This document shows, piece after piece, positions 17,928 to 26,653 of a stretch of DNA of 54,804 bases. Origin of the DNA: an uncultured Acidobacteriota bacterium (GTDB lineage Bacteria; Acidobacteriota; JAAYUB01); the NCBI GenBank assembly GCA_937925645.1, contig CALAMB010000142.1:1-54804 (forward strand), written 5' to 3'. The notes below the pieces were generated by a model. The model had not been told where the DNA came from. It saw only the letters and a list, made by a program, of their open reading frames with translations, and made no database searches. Each line of letters begins with the position of its first letter. Position 1 is the first letter of the stretch. A program made the translations under genes and the position numbers.

Positions 17928-18329
17928 ATGGGCGAACCTGGTTTCTGGATGGGCGATGACGCCAAGAACACCCCGATTCCCGCGGACCGCGTGATCAAGG
18001 CGGACCCGGTGAACCGGCTGCTGGCCGCTTTGATCGACTGGGTCATCACGATGGCGGGCATGATCCTGTGCATCCTGCCCGGCCTGGCATACGCCCTCTG
18101 CAAGGACACGCTGTACGACGGCCGGAGTTTCGGCAAGAAGGTCATGGGGCTGCAGGTCATCAACGCCCAGACACTGACTCCCTGCAAGCTGATGGAATCG
18201 GTTATCCGCAACGTTTCCCTGATGATCCCGGTATTCGGCCTCATCGACGCCGTGATGGTGTTCATCGATCCCGACGGCTACCGTTTCGGCGACAAGTGGG
18301 CCACAACCCGGGTTATCGAAAACAAGTAG
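17928..18329 (+). CDS. RDD family membrane protein
   Basis: A 133-residue protein with a good ribosome site (AAGGAGATTGCATC). It shows the RDD signatures: NRLLAALIDWVI at the start of the first membrane helix, GRSFGKKVMGLQV in the loop, and a final GDKWATTRVI. Two or three membrane helices. The family is widespread; some members are Na+/H+ antiporters or transporter-associated, but most are uncharacterised. It is followed by a second RDD gene 33 bp downstream, and the two are probably co-transcribed and may form a heteromer (inference). Confidence 0.88.
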   Translation: MGEPGFWMGDDAKNTPIPADRVIKADPVNRLLAALIDWVITMAGMILCILPGLAYALCKDTLYDGRSFGKKVMGLQVINAQTLTPCKLMESVIRNVSLMIPVFGLIDAVMVFIDPDGYRFGDKWATTRVIENK

Positions 18330-18362
18330 TCCGACCCGAACACTGAACAGGAGGCACTCACC

Positions 18363-18872
18363 ATGACGGATGCGGAACTCCAGAAAAACCGGTTCATCGC
18401 CCTGGCCATCGACATCGGCGCGATCTTCGCCGTGGTGGTTGTGGTGGTGATTCTGAACATTGTCGGAAGCATCATCTCAAACATTCTGGGCAGTCTGGTC
18501 CAGATCGTCGGCGCCGCCGTCCTGTGCGGATTCATTCTGCTGCGCGACTACATCGTCAAGGGCAACAGCATCGGCAAGCACCTGATGAAGCTCAAGGTGG
18601 TGACCACCGCGGGCGGTCCCATCGAAGTGATGCACTCGGTCAAGCGCAACCTGGTCTATTCGCTGACTTCGCTCATCTGGCTGCTGACCAGCATCATCGC
18701 GTTGATTCCCTTCCTGGGCTGCATAGCGGGCGTCGTCCTGTCCCTGCTTCAGTTTGTGGTGGGTCTGGCCGTGCTGGCATTCGCCGTGTGGGAAGCGATC
18801 ACCATCACCAAGTCGCCGGAGGGTCTGCGCTGGAGTGACACGTTCGCCGGAACCCGGGTCGTCCGCCAGTAA
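18363..18872 (+). CDS. RDD family membrane protein, longer paralogue
   Basis: A 169-residue paralogue of the preceding gene, with AGGAGG upstream of the ATG. It has RFIALAIDIGAIF, GNSIGKHLMKLKVV and SDTFAGTRVV, the RDD hallmarks, and about four hydrophobic helices (at roughly 14-38, 43-60, 100-122 and 128-150). Function unknown. The start of the yidD gene probably overlaps its 3' end. Confidence 0.88.
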   Translation: MTDAELQKNRFIALAIDIGAIFAVVVVVVILNIVGSIISNILGSLVQIVGAAVLCGFILLRDYIVKGNSIGKHLMKLKVVTTAGGPIEVMHSVKRNLVYSLTSLIWLLTSIIALIPFLGCIAGVVLSLLQFVVGLAVLAFAVWEAITITKSPEGLRWSDTFAGTRVVRQ

Positions 18873-19188
18873 GCGCCGTCCGTTGCTGAAACTGGTCGGG
18901 CTGCTCTTCGCTCTATTCTGCCTCGCGGTGATTGTCGACGGCCTCCGCTCGCCGCAGGTGCAGATCACCAGCCGCATTCTGGCGGGGGGGATTCAGGTCT
19001 ACCAGGACCGGATTTCCCCCCTGCTTCACTTTAACAACCGTCTCCAGTTCTGCCGCTTCACGCCCACCTGCAGCGAGTACATGAGGCAGGCGCTCCTGAA
19101 ATACGGGCTCTTCCCCGGATTGGCCAAGGGAACCTGGCGCATCATGCGGTGCAATCCCTGGAATCCGGGCGGAGTCGATCCGCCCTGA
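18835..19188 (+). CDS. yidD: Membrane protein insertion efficiency factor YidD
   Basis: The C-terminal 70 residues are a clear YidD domain: GGIQVYQDRISP, CRFTPTCSEYM and MRCNPWNPGGVDP. YidD assists YidC/Sec insertion of inner-membrane proteins. Here the domain is preceded by an extra hydrophobic helix (LLKLVGLLFALFCLAVIV), making the protein longer than the usual 70-90 residues. There is no ATG in a sensible place: GTG at 18835 (GGAGGG upstream, overlapping the RDD gene) and TTG at 18883 are candidates. I chose GTG because it keeps the KRR before the helix. The gene is not in the usual rpmH-rnpA-yidD-yidC cluster. Confidence 0.85.
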   Translation: MTRSPEPGSSASKRRPLLKLVGLLFALFCLAVIVDGLRSPQVQITSRILAGGIQVYQDRISPLLHFNNRLQFCRFTPTCSEYMRQALLKYGLFPGLAKGTWRIMRCNPWNPGGVDPP

Positions 19189-19192
19189 AATC

Positions 19193-19210
19193 CGGCCGCG
19201 GCGCCGGCCG
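19193..19210. terminator. Possible convergent hairpin between yidD and the transglycosylase
   Basis: CGGCCG repeated on both sides of CGGCGC can form a 6-bp stem in the 49-bp convergent gap. No good T tract, so weak. Confidence 0.25.
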
Positions 19211-19237
19211 TCTCCTTCACCGTTCGATGGGATTGTT

Positions 19238-21529
19238 TCAGCGGGGTGCCGGCTGACCGAAAAACCAGGCCAGATCGGCGGGCCGGCCGGCGTATAGCCG
19301 CGAGTAGTAGTTCCAGTTCCGGTAGATCGCCTTCACGTAATTTCGCGACTGGGCCATGGGGATGAGCTCCACGATCTCCGGCAAGCCCCATTTCTGTTCG
19401 TGGCGGCGGTTCACGTCGCGGATGCGGCGGGGGCCGCCGTTGTACGCGGCCAGGGCCAGCGCCATCTTCCGGTCGAAATACCGGTACTGCTTCACGAGGT
19501 ACCGGCAGCCCAGCGGCAGGTTGAACTCGGGCGCCTTCAGCCGCGGCACGAGGTCGGCGGGATTGCCCCGGTAGCCCGCCTCCTCGGCGGCGGTCGCCGG
19601 CAGGAGCTGCATCAGCCCGATGGCGTTGGAGACCGAACGCGCGTCCTCTAGGAAGGCCGATTCCTGCCGGATGAGCGCCAGCACCAGATCCGGCTCGACA
19701 CCGGTATCGGCCAGCTCCCGCTGCAAGATCTCTTCGTACCGCACGGGAAAGAGCATGTGCCAGCAATCCGGCGATACGTCTTCCACGCGAAGCGTGTACA
19801 GCTCGGGGCACGCCCGGTGGGCGTGCCAGATCAGATCGTAGGTGCGCGCCTCTTCGGCCGCCCGCCCTGCCAGGAACGCATGCAGTCCCGGATCGCGGAG
19901 CGTCCGGTTCGCCGCGTCGACGCGTCGAAACGCCGGTTCCCCGAAACCGGCGGCCAGGGCTTCCAGTACGTAGAACCGGTCAGGCGGCGGCAATACCTCC
20001 AGCGGCTGGCCCGACGCGGGGGGACGGACGGGCGTGTACTTTTCCCGGATCACGCGGGTCCAGCTCGCGGCGGCAGCCGAAGCATCTGCTTCGGACGGCG
20101 GTGGGCCGCTCCATCCCTGCCGGATCAACTCCGCGTAGTACGAGTACGGGAAAACCGCCAGCAGCGCCTGGTGGGCGGCCGCGGCCTTGTCGGGCTGCTT
20201 CATCCGGCGGGCGCAGATCCCGTGCCAGTACAATCCGGCGATCGCGAACTCACGGCCGTCGTCCATCTCGATGGCGCGGCGAAACAGGACATCGGCCCGC
20301 GCCCATTTCCCGCGGAGATATTCGGTCCAGGCCAGCTTCCAGCTGGCTTCGGCGACGTCCGGGCGTCGCTGGGACAATCGGGCGATCTCGCCGTAGAGCC
20401 GACGCACGTCGTCGGACCGGCCCGTCACTTCGGCGTCGAACGCCGCCGGCTGCAAAAGCCGCATGTGTTCGTCCGACCGGGGCGCGATCTGCCGGACCAC
20501 CCGCAGGTTGTGCTTGTATTCGTTCATCCGGCCGAGCTTCTTGCCGGTCACCGCCAGGCCGTAGGCGCGCGCCAGCCGGTCGTCGGCCGCGCGGGGACGG
20601 AACCGCCGGAACAGATCCCGCGCCTGCCGGTACTGTCCCGTCTGGAGCGCGGCCTCGCCGGCTGTCCGCCAGAATGGATCGGCGGCGGCTTTCGGCGCCT
20701 CGTGCTGCAGGTACCCCGCCAGGCAGGCCCAGGCGGCCCTGCCGCTGCCCCTGGTCAGAAAGTCCCGGGCTATCCGCACGGCCTCCGACACCGGCAGCAG
20801 AGCCGGAACGGGCTCGCCCCCCTCGGCCTGCTTCAATTCTTCCAAAGCCGCCAGCCAGATGGCGGCGTCGGCATCGGCCACTCGCAGGGCGGCGCGCCAA
20901 TGCGCCTTCGCTTCCTCCACCCGCCCGTCATCGCGGTCCAGCCGCCCCAGGTTGAGGTGCCACCAGTCGGCGCGAATGTCAGGGCGGTCGGACGGATCGG
21001 TCGCCTTGAGCCAGCGGCGGATTTCCTCAGTCCGCCCGCTCTTGCGGTACACTGCCACCAGTTGCGCCAGCTGTTGAAAATCCAGCTCGCCCGTGCGCGC
21101 CGGGGCGTTCAGGATCGCGTCCACCCGGGTCGCGAGCTCCGGACGGAGCCGGACGATCTCCAGCATTGTCTCGATGGCGAGTCCGGCCAGGGCGGTATGG
21201 CGAAATACGGCCGGTTCTTCGAGGCAGCTCAGCGCAGCTTCCGGTTGGCTGGCCGTCTGTAACCGCCCGAGAATCAGGCTGGCCAATCCCTCGAGACGGC
21301 GGTTGCCCTCCGTCCGGTAGAGTTGAAGCTGTTCCTGCCACCGGACGACCCGGTGTTCCTCCGGCATCGCTTCGATGGCGGCTCGATCCCGGGCCAGTCG
21401 CGCCAGGTCAGGCTGCTGCTCCAACGGCACCGGGTCGGCCCGCCATGGGCAGGGCGTCTCCACCGCCGCCGCATAGCAGACGCAGCATACCGTCAGGATG
21501 AGACTGGCGAATCGTGAGTTGAGACGCAA
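19238..21529 (-). CDS. Soluble lytic murein transglycosylase (SLT-type)
   Basis: A 763-residue periplasmic enzyme that cleaves peptidoglycan between MurNAc and GlcNAc to form anhydromuropeptides. Signal peptide at 1-23. Residues about 40-560 are helical repeats of the Slt70 superhelical U-domain kind. The catalytic SLT domain is at about 600-740, with LIRQESAF (catalytic Glu near 620), GLMQLLPATA, AAYNGGP and QSRNYVKAIYRNW. The only start that keeps the signal peptide is TTG at 21529; no strong ribosome site is seen, so translation may depend on coupling to the upstream gene, which ends 12 nt away. Cell-wall turnover or assembly of envelope structures is the likely role. Confidence 0.88.
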   Translation of the reverse strand: MRLNSRFASLILTVCCVCYAAAVETPCPWRADPVPLEQQPDLARLARDRAAIEAMPEEHRVVRWQEQLQLYRTEGNRRLEGLASLILGRLQTASQPEAALSCLEEPAVFRHTALAGLAIETMLEIVRLRPELATRVDAILNAPARTGELDFQQLAQLVAVYRKSGRTEEIRRWLKATDPSDRPDIRADWWHLNLGRLDRDDGRVEEAKAHWRAALRVADADAAIWLAALEELKQAEGGEPVPALLPVSEAVRIARDFLTRGSGRAAWACLAGYLQHEAPKAAADPFWRTAGEAALQTGQYRQARDLFRRFRPRAADDRLARAYGLAVTGKKLGRMNEYKHNLRVVRQIAPRSDEHMRLLQPAAFDAEVTGRSDDVRRLYGEIARLSQRRPDVAEASWKLAWTEYLRGKWARADVLFRRAIEMDDGREFAIAGLYWHGICARRMKQPDKAAAAHQALLAVFPYSYYAELIRQGWSGPPPSEADASAAAASWTRVIREKYTPVRPPASGQPLEVLPPPDRFYVLEALAAGFGEPAFRRVDAANRTLRDPGLHAFLAGRAAEEARTYDLIWHAHRACPELYTLRVEDVSPDCWHMLFPVRYEEILQRELADTGVEPDLVLALIRQESAFLEDARSVSNAIGLMQLLPATAAEEAGYRGNPADLVPRLKAPEFNLPLGCRYLVKQYRYFDRKMALALAAYNGGPRRIRDVNRRHEQKWGLPEIVELIPMAQSRNYVKAIYRNWNYYSRLYAGRPADLAWFFGQPAPR

Positions 21530-21541
21530 CGTCGGCTAACG

Positions 21542-23338
21542 CTACTGGTTGACCGGTCCGGGGTACCCCCTGCCCAATTTGGCCGAGTCCCCTTCCGCCA
21601 GGATGCGGACCAGTTCCTCATGGAAATAATCGATTTTCAGGCCCAGGCTGCGAGGCACCCGCTTGTCGAACATCTCCCGGCTGCGATCGATGTCCTTTTG
21701 CAGCCGCCGGTACAGGTCTTTTTCGATCCGACCTTCAGTTACCGAGTCTTCGTTGTAGAGCTTGATCTCCGAGACCAGCAGGCGAGCGAACCGGCGGGCG
21801 TCATTGTACTGCCGTTCTTCCTCGGGCGTGGTCCATGGCTGCGTGCTCACCGGCGGCGCCGCAGGCGCCGGCGGTGTGAAGGCGGGTTCCGGCGCCTGAA
21901 AGCTGGGAGCGGCCGGGGTTTCTTCCAGGATCAGCTCCTCCAGCGGGTGCTCTTCGAGAACGATCTCCTCCGGCTCTTCAGTCACAGGCATGGCGGGGCC
22001 CGGCGAGATATCCATGGACGGCGCATAGCCCATGTCGCCGGCCTCCTCCAGAACGATTTCTTCGGGCTCCGTCTCGAACATCGCGGGGGCGGCCGTTGGC
22101 GCGGCTTCTTCGTCCACCACGATCTCCTCTTCGCCCAGGCTCTCGATCCTCATGACCTGGTCCATCAGCGACAGTTCCCCGTCGGGAGCCGGGACCGCGG
22201 GCGCGGCCGGCGGCTCCTCAAGCTGGATCTCGTACTCTTCCGGTCCGGTGCTGAAGCCCGTCAAATCGAGTTCATCGACCTGCTCCTCAACCGGAAATTC
22301 ACGGGTGGCGGCCAATGACTTGTCGGGGTCCGCAGGGATTTCAACAGGCATGAACGCTTCGACCACGGGCGCAGGTTCGGCAGCCGGCGGTTCCTCAGGT
22401 GCGCTGACGGGCTCCTCGAACAACTCAGCGGCCGGTTCGACCGCCGGCTCTTCAACCGGTTCCTCGATCCACTCATCTGCCGCCGGCTCGGCTGCCTGGA
22501 CCGTTTTGGCCGTAGGGGGCTCATCGATCACTGTCGGCGGCACCGCCGCGTAGACGTCCACCTCCGGCTCCGCGACGACGGGGCCCATGCCGGGCAGCCC
22601 CAGGCCCAGGCTTTTCCGCATGGCCAGGTTTTCCAGCCAGATGGCGGTGGTGGTCATGATGGTCTCACCCGCCTGGACGGCCTCCGCGTCACCGATCCGG
22701 CAACCATCCCCGTCGATGAACAGCACGGCGGCGACCGATCCGAAGAGGACCAGCGGGAAGACGTGGAACTTGGCAGGTTTTTCGAAATCAGCGATTTCCA
22801 GGTACCGGGCCCCGGCAGGGAGATCTTCCTTGATGAACGTGCGGCCGCCTGTCCCCTCAATCAGGGAACTGATGACGGCGTCCGCGGCGACCGCCGCAGA
22901 GAACGTCTTGAGCCCGGACTCAACGAACACCGGGCGGTATCCCCGGCCCTCCCAACCGGACACCTGTCCCTGCCGGACGAGCAGGATGAGCGCACGGTCG
23001 GATATGCCGGCCGTGGCCGCCAGAACCGCTTCGAGAATCTGCTTCTGCTCGGTGCCGCGGGTGATGCGCGTGATATCCGTCAGCAGCCGGCCGTGCCATT
23101 CCGCCTCCGCCTGTTGCTCGGCGCGCAGCGGGACGAGCGTCTCCCGGATGTACTCCGCGATCTCCTCGCCGGTGAGTTGCGGAACGATCCCCGCGCTCTG
23201 CTTCTCCAATTCCTCCAGGGTGCCCTGTGCCTTGGCCTGCACGCTCTTCAGGCGATTCTGAATCGACTCCGTGTAGGTGTTGAGCATTTCCTGAAAATAG
23301 AAGGAGAGTTTTCGTTCCGGGTCGAGGAGCTGGCTCAT
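21542..23338 (-). CDS. GAF-like protein with long Pro/Glu-rich linker
   Basis: A 598-residue cytoplasmic protein; the start ATG at 23338 follows AGGAGAAACAACG. The N-terminus (1-60) is a coiled coil. Residues about 85-265 resemble a GAF-type sensory fold (TEQKQILEAVLAAT, RALILLVRQGQVSGW, FPLVLFGSVAAVLFIDGDG). Residues about 270-500 are a low-complexity acidic Pro/Ala/Glu region with repeated EEIVLEE-like strings. The last 100 residues hold a compact helical domain (DARRFARLLVSEIKLYNE, DIDRSREMFDKRV) of a kind I recall from delta-proteobacterial and acidobacterial hypothetical proteins. No enzymatic motif. Possibly a sensor or adaptor, co-transcribed with the transglycosylase from a near-consensus promoter. 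Confidence 0.7.
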   Translation of the reverse strand: MSQLLDPERKLSFYFQEMLNTYTESIQNRLKSVQAKAQGTLEELEKQSAGIVPQLTGEEIAEYIRETLVPLRAEQQAEAEWHGRLLTDITRITRGTEQKQILEAVLAATAGISDRALILLVRQGQVSGWEGRGYRPVFVESGLKTFSAAVAADAVISSLIEGTGGRTFIKEDLPAGARYLEIADFEKPAKFHVFPLVLFGSVAAVLFIDGDGCRIGDAEAVQAGETIMTTTAIWLENLAMRKSLGLGLPGMGPVVAEPEVDVYAAVPPTVIDEPPTAKTVQAAEPAADEWIEEPVEEPAVEPAAELFEEPVSAPEEPPAAEPAPVVEAFMPVEIPADPDKSLAATREFPVEEQVDELDLTGFSTGPEEYEIQLEEPPAAPAVPAPDGELSLMDQVMRIESLGEEEIVVDEEAAPTAAPAMFETEPEEIVLEEAGDMGYAPSMDISPGPAMPVTEEPEEIVLEEHPLEELILEETPAAPSFQAPEPAFTPPAPAAPPVSTQPWTTPEEERQYNDARRFARLLVSEIKLYNEDSVTEGRIEKDLYRRLQKDIDRSREMFDKRVPRSLGLKIDYFHEELVRILAEGDSAKLGRGYPGPVNQ

Positions 23339-23387
23339 CGTTGTTTCTCCTGTCTGTGCCAACGGTATGACAAATCAATCTTATGCC

Positions 23388-23416
23388 ATCATAACCAAGC
23401 AGAAAATGCCTGTCAA
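23388..23416 (-). promoter_or_regulatory. Near-consensus promoter of the GAF-like/transglycosylase operon
   Basis: On the minus strand, TTGACA (23411-23416) and TATGAT (23388-23393) with a 17-bp spacer. The leader to the ATG at 23338 is about 45 nt. Confidence 0.8.
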
Positions 23417-23470
23417 TAACATACTATCCGCTAAATCAGTGAGAAACGAGGGGTCTTCAGCCCCGGCTGC

Positions 23471-25546
23471 TTATTCCGCCGTGCGCGCCGCCGCGCGGGC
23501 CGCCTCGAGCAGCGGCTCGGCCGACAGATCGCGGCCGACGGCGCCGCGCATCCAGTAGCGGGGCGTCAACGACCCCTGGCGGCACATGCGCTCCATCTCC
23601 GCGCCCAGCGGCTTTCCGGCCAACGCCGATTCCACCTGGAAGTGGATCAGGTGGCCCAGCGCGTAATCGGCCAGGTAGAGCGGATGGTAGACCATGTGCT
23701 GGTACACGGCCAGGACCGGGCAATCCCTCACCCGGAATACCGGCGCGAAGTACTCGTTCCACACTTCCTTCGCCAGACGGAGAACCTCGGCCTGAAAGCC
23801 GGCGGCATCCGCCTCGGGATGCGCGTACAGCCAGCGCCAGGCCCTCATCTCCACCAGCGACACACCGGCGATTTCGTAGGTGATCCAGAAGGTGTCGAGG
23901 GCCTGCGTCTGCCGCGACGACGCGCCCGGCCCGTCCAGCCCGAGAACCTGGAGGTCGCGGGCCTGGAACACGTAGGCAAAACACTCGGTGAACGCGTTGT
24001 TGGGCACTCCGCTCATGGCGTAGTGGTCCACGCCTTCCAGCGAGAACACCTGTTCCACGTTGTGCCCGAATTCATGCATGGCGATGTTGAAGCCCTTGTA
24101 ATCCATCCCCCCGGACGCCACGCGGGTGCGCAGATGGGCCTTGTCGCCGCGCATCGACGCGCCCATGGCATGCCCGATGCCTCGGGAAGCGTCCACAGCG
24201 ACGTGGTCGGCGACGAATGCGGCCCGGTCGGGCGCGAAACCGAGGCGCTGCAGAATCGTGGGCAGATCGGCCTGGAAGGCCGCCGCGGTGGGATAGCGCG
24301 CCTGGACGATGCGGTCCAGTTCCGCCTCCGGTTTCGAGGGCCCGCTCCGGAAGCCGCCGTACCAGATGTCGAAAGGCCTCAGCTCGCGGCCCAGCCGGCG
24401 GGCGATGAGACGGCCGACAGCCTGCGCCACCGGATCCCGCAGTACGGCCAGGAGCAGCTGCTCCACCTCGGCCTCGGGAAGCTGACGGTCGAGGTTGAAT
24501 TTGCGGTCGATGGCGGTGGGGCTGAGCGGCATATGGTCGTCCAACCGACGGGAAGCATGGAACATGTTGAGCCACTGCTGATAGCGTCGATCCCCTTCCC
24601 GCACGACATCCAATTCCCTGAGGTTGCCGTCCACCGGCTCGTACAGGCGGTTGGCGGCCGGATCCCAGCAATAGCGCGGATCGTCGATCACCTGCCGCGG
24701 AATGGTCCCGTCCACGATCCGCTCCAGGACCCTCATCAGGAGTTCCTGGCGGACCAGACCGCCGGACTCGGCGTACTGCGCCCGGATCTCGTCGCGGATG
24801 TTCCAGTGGGTGACCAGTTTGCGGTCCTGCGCGTAGGGCCGCCGGTTCCCGTCCTGAAGCAGGTTGCCGATGTGGATGTTGTAGGTCGCCACATAGTTGC
24901 CGGCCGCCGCATGCGCCCGGCTCGACAACTGGGCAACCTCGGCGGGGACCCGGGCGATGAACCAGTCGCCCAGACGGGCCATGGCCCACTCCTCGCGGCT
25001 CCAGGTTTCACCCAGCCGGTTCTTCTCGGCCAGAGTGTAGAACGGGAAGTTCAACATGGTCACCTGGGCGACGCGAATGCCGAATAGGTCATCGGTGAGA
25101 TGCGCGGCGGGGGCGTACTGCTGGAACAGGTAATCGACTGCCAGCGGCTGCCCGAGATCCAGCTCAAGCGGCTCCGACAGGCTGCGCCGGATCTGGTGGA
25201 ACCGCCCGTGGATCAGTTCCATATTGTCCTGGATGCGGGCGAAGGTCTGCCGGCGGAGCGCCGGATCCCCGATGAATTGCTCCTGACAGAAGCGCTTGAA
25301 CTCGGCCTCCGGTCCGTCGGCCGGCGTCCACAGGAGAGCGAGTTGGCGCACCCCCCGCTCCGCCCGCTCCCGGATACCCGTGCCCCATCGCTCCGCCAGA
25401 GCGTCCACCGTGCGGAGCTGACATTCGGCGGAAATGGCGGTCACGACCGGCGCCTCAGCGGCGGTCTCCGCGAGGATATGTCCGGCAGCCGGGGCGATGG
25501 CTGCCAGCACGAAAAGTCCCCATACGACGCGGGCGCGATGTTTCAT
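23471..25546 (-). CDS. Exported HEFGH zinc metallopeptidase, M3-like
   Basis: A 691-residue protein with a signal peptide (1-26, ending AGHILA) and AGGAGG upstream of the ATG at 25546. The zinc motif MHEFGHN lies near residue 490, with a likely third ligand in FTECFAY about 30 residues later, the gluzincin layout. The surrounding AMSGVPNN segment and the mostly helical sequence resemble M3 oligopeptidases, but the family match is not exact. It probably degrades peptides in the periplasm. The gene starts 14 bp after the M28 lipoprotein gene on the same strand, suggesting a joint peptide-processing operon. Confidence 0.8.
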   Translation of the reverse strand: MKHRARVVWGLFVLAAIAPAAGHILAETAAEAPVVTAISAECQLRTVDALAERWGTGIRERAERGVRQLALLWTPADGPEAEFKRFCQEQFIGDPALRRQTFARIQDNMELIHGRFHQIRRSLSEPLELDLGQPLAVDYLFQQYAPAAHLTDDLFGIRVAQVTMLNFPFYTLAEKNRLGETWSREEWAMARLGDWFIARVPAEVAQLSSRAHAAAGNYVATYNIHIGNLLQDGNRRPYAQDRKLVTHWNIRDEIRAQYAESGGLVRQELLMRVLERIVDGTIPRQVIDDPRYCWDPAANRLYEPVDGNLRELDVVREGDRRYQQWLNMFHASRRLDDHMPLSPTAIDRKFNLDRQLPEAEVEQLLLAVLRDPVAQAVGRLIARRLGRELRPFDIWYGGFRSGPSKPEAELDRIVQARYPTAAAFQADLPTILQRLGFAPDRAAFVADHVAVDASRGIGHAMGASMRGDKAHLRTRVASGGMDYKGFNIAMHEFGHNVEQVFSLEGVDHYAMSGVPNNAFTECFAYVFQARDLQVLGLDGPGASSRQTQALDTFWITYEIAGVSLVEMRAWRWLYAHPEADAAGFQAEVLRLAKEVWNEYFAPVFRVRDCPVLAVYQHMVYHPLYLADYALGHLIHFQVESALAGKPLGAEMERMCRQGSLTPRYWMRGAVGRDLSAEPLLEAARAAARTAE

Positions 25547-25560
25547 GACGGCGGTTCCTC

Positions 25561-26583
25561 CTACTCATGTTCCAGGTTCTCCAGCATGCAGAGCGTCACC
25601 CGGGTCACCCGTAAGATGTTCGCCACGGAAACGTTGTCCGGGTTGTCGCGCGGGGTATGCCAGTAGCTGTTCCAGGGACCGAATTCAAAATCGATCAGGT
25701 CAATGGCCGGGATGCCCAGTTCGCGGAAGGGGATGTGGTCGTCGATGATGGAGTTGGGTTCGCCCTCGGCGATTTCGGGCCAGCCCAGCCGGCGGCAGCA
25801 CGCCGTCAGCAGCGACCACAACTCGGGCGAGGAATACCGGTCCCGGGTCAGCACCAGGTCGCGGTCGCCGATCATGTCCAGCAGGATCAGGGCCCGGACC
25901 TTCCGCGCGTCCCCGTTCCGCCGGAGGTTGTCGGCGTGGTGGCGGCTGCCGTACAGGCCGTCCGCTTCGGTGATCGATTCACCCATCGACTCCTCGCCGT
26001 CAAAAAAGAGAAAGCGGTAGGTGGCCCGGGTATCGGCGCGCGCCGCGATCACCCGGGCGATTTCCAGGACGGCGGCGGTGCTGGAACCGGAGTCGTTGGC
26101 CCCGACAAAATGGATGCCGGGCAGTATTTTCGTGTCGATATGCGTCGCGATGGCGATGATCCGCCCGGGATCCCCGGCTTTCTCGCCGATCACGTTGGCC
26201 ATCTCGATGCCGCCTTGCGGCGTCGTCGCCCGGAAGGGCTCCCGGCGGACGTTCAGGCCGGCCGCTTCCAGCTCGGCAGCGATGAAGCGCCGGCACACCT
26301 CCAGGCGGGGCGAACCGGACGGCCGCGGCGCCAACCGGACCAGCGCGGCGAAATCCTGCTCCAACCGCTTCAACTCGGCGGCCGCCGGCCACTCACCGCC
26401 CGCCCGATCCGGCTCGGCCGGTCCGGCCGACCCGGCCGTTTCCTCGGCCGTCGGCCCGCCCGATACCCGCTCCGGACCGCAACCCCCGCCGAAAACCAGC
26501 ATCAGCGACAGCCAGAGCGTCCCCATTGTCCACACTTGATGCCCCGCTTTCCACCTGGCTTGACTAACCGTGAACCCCTTCAT
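25561..26583 (-). CDS. M28 peptidase, glutaminyl-cyclase-like lipoprotein
   Basis: A 340-residue zinc enzyme. The N-terminus has a lipobox-like VFGGGC (C35), so it is probably a lipoprotein. The M28 pattern is complete: ATHIDTK (H148, D150), GANDSGSSTA (D164), FFDGEES (E197/E198) and IIDDHIPF with the last His. ADGLYGSRHHAD and FGPWNSYWHTPRDN closely resemble glutaminyl-peptide cyclotransferases, so N-terminal pyroglutamate formation is as likely as aminopeptidase activity. ATG at 26583 is used; the internal ATG at 26526 is possible, but then the signal lacks positive charge. No good ribosome site precedes either. Confidence 0.88.
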   Translation of the reverse strand: MKGFTVSQARWKAGHQVWTMGTLWLSLMLVFGGGCGPERVSGGPTAEETAGSAGPAEPDRAGGEWPAAAELKRLEQDFAALVRLAPRPSGSPRLEVCRRFIAAELEAAGLNVRREPFRATTPQGGIEMANVIGEKAGDPGRIIAIATHIDTKILPGIHFVGANDSGSSTAAVLEIARVIAARADTRATYRFLFFDGEESMGESITEADGLYGSRHHADNLRRNGDARKVRALILLDMIGDRDLVLTRDRYSSPELWSLLTACCRRLGWPEIAEGEPNSIIDDHIPFRELGIPAIDLIDFEFGPWNSYWHTPRDNPDNVSVANILRVTRVTLCMLENLEHE

Positions 26584-26588
26584 ATAAT
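26560..26588 (+). promoter_or_regulatory. Near-consensus promoter of the VWA gene
   Basis: TTGACT (26560-26565), a 17-bp spacer and TATAAT (26583-26588). It overlaps the 5' end of the divergent M28 gene. The leader contains two small inverted repeats (ACTCTT/AGAGT and TGAAGA/TCTTCA, 26593-26626). Confidence 0.85.
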
Positions 26589-26653
26589 GAGGACTCTTTA
26601 AGAGTGAAGATTACTAGTTCTTCATTTTGAATCATCTCCTGGCTCGAGGCAAC

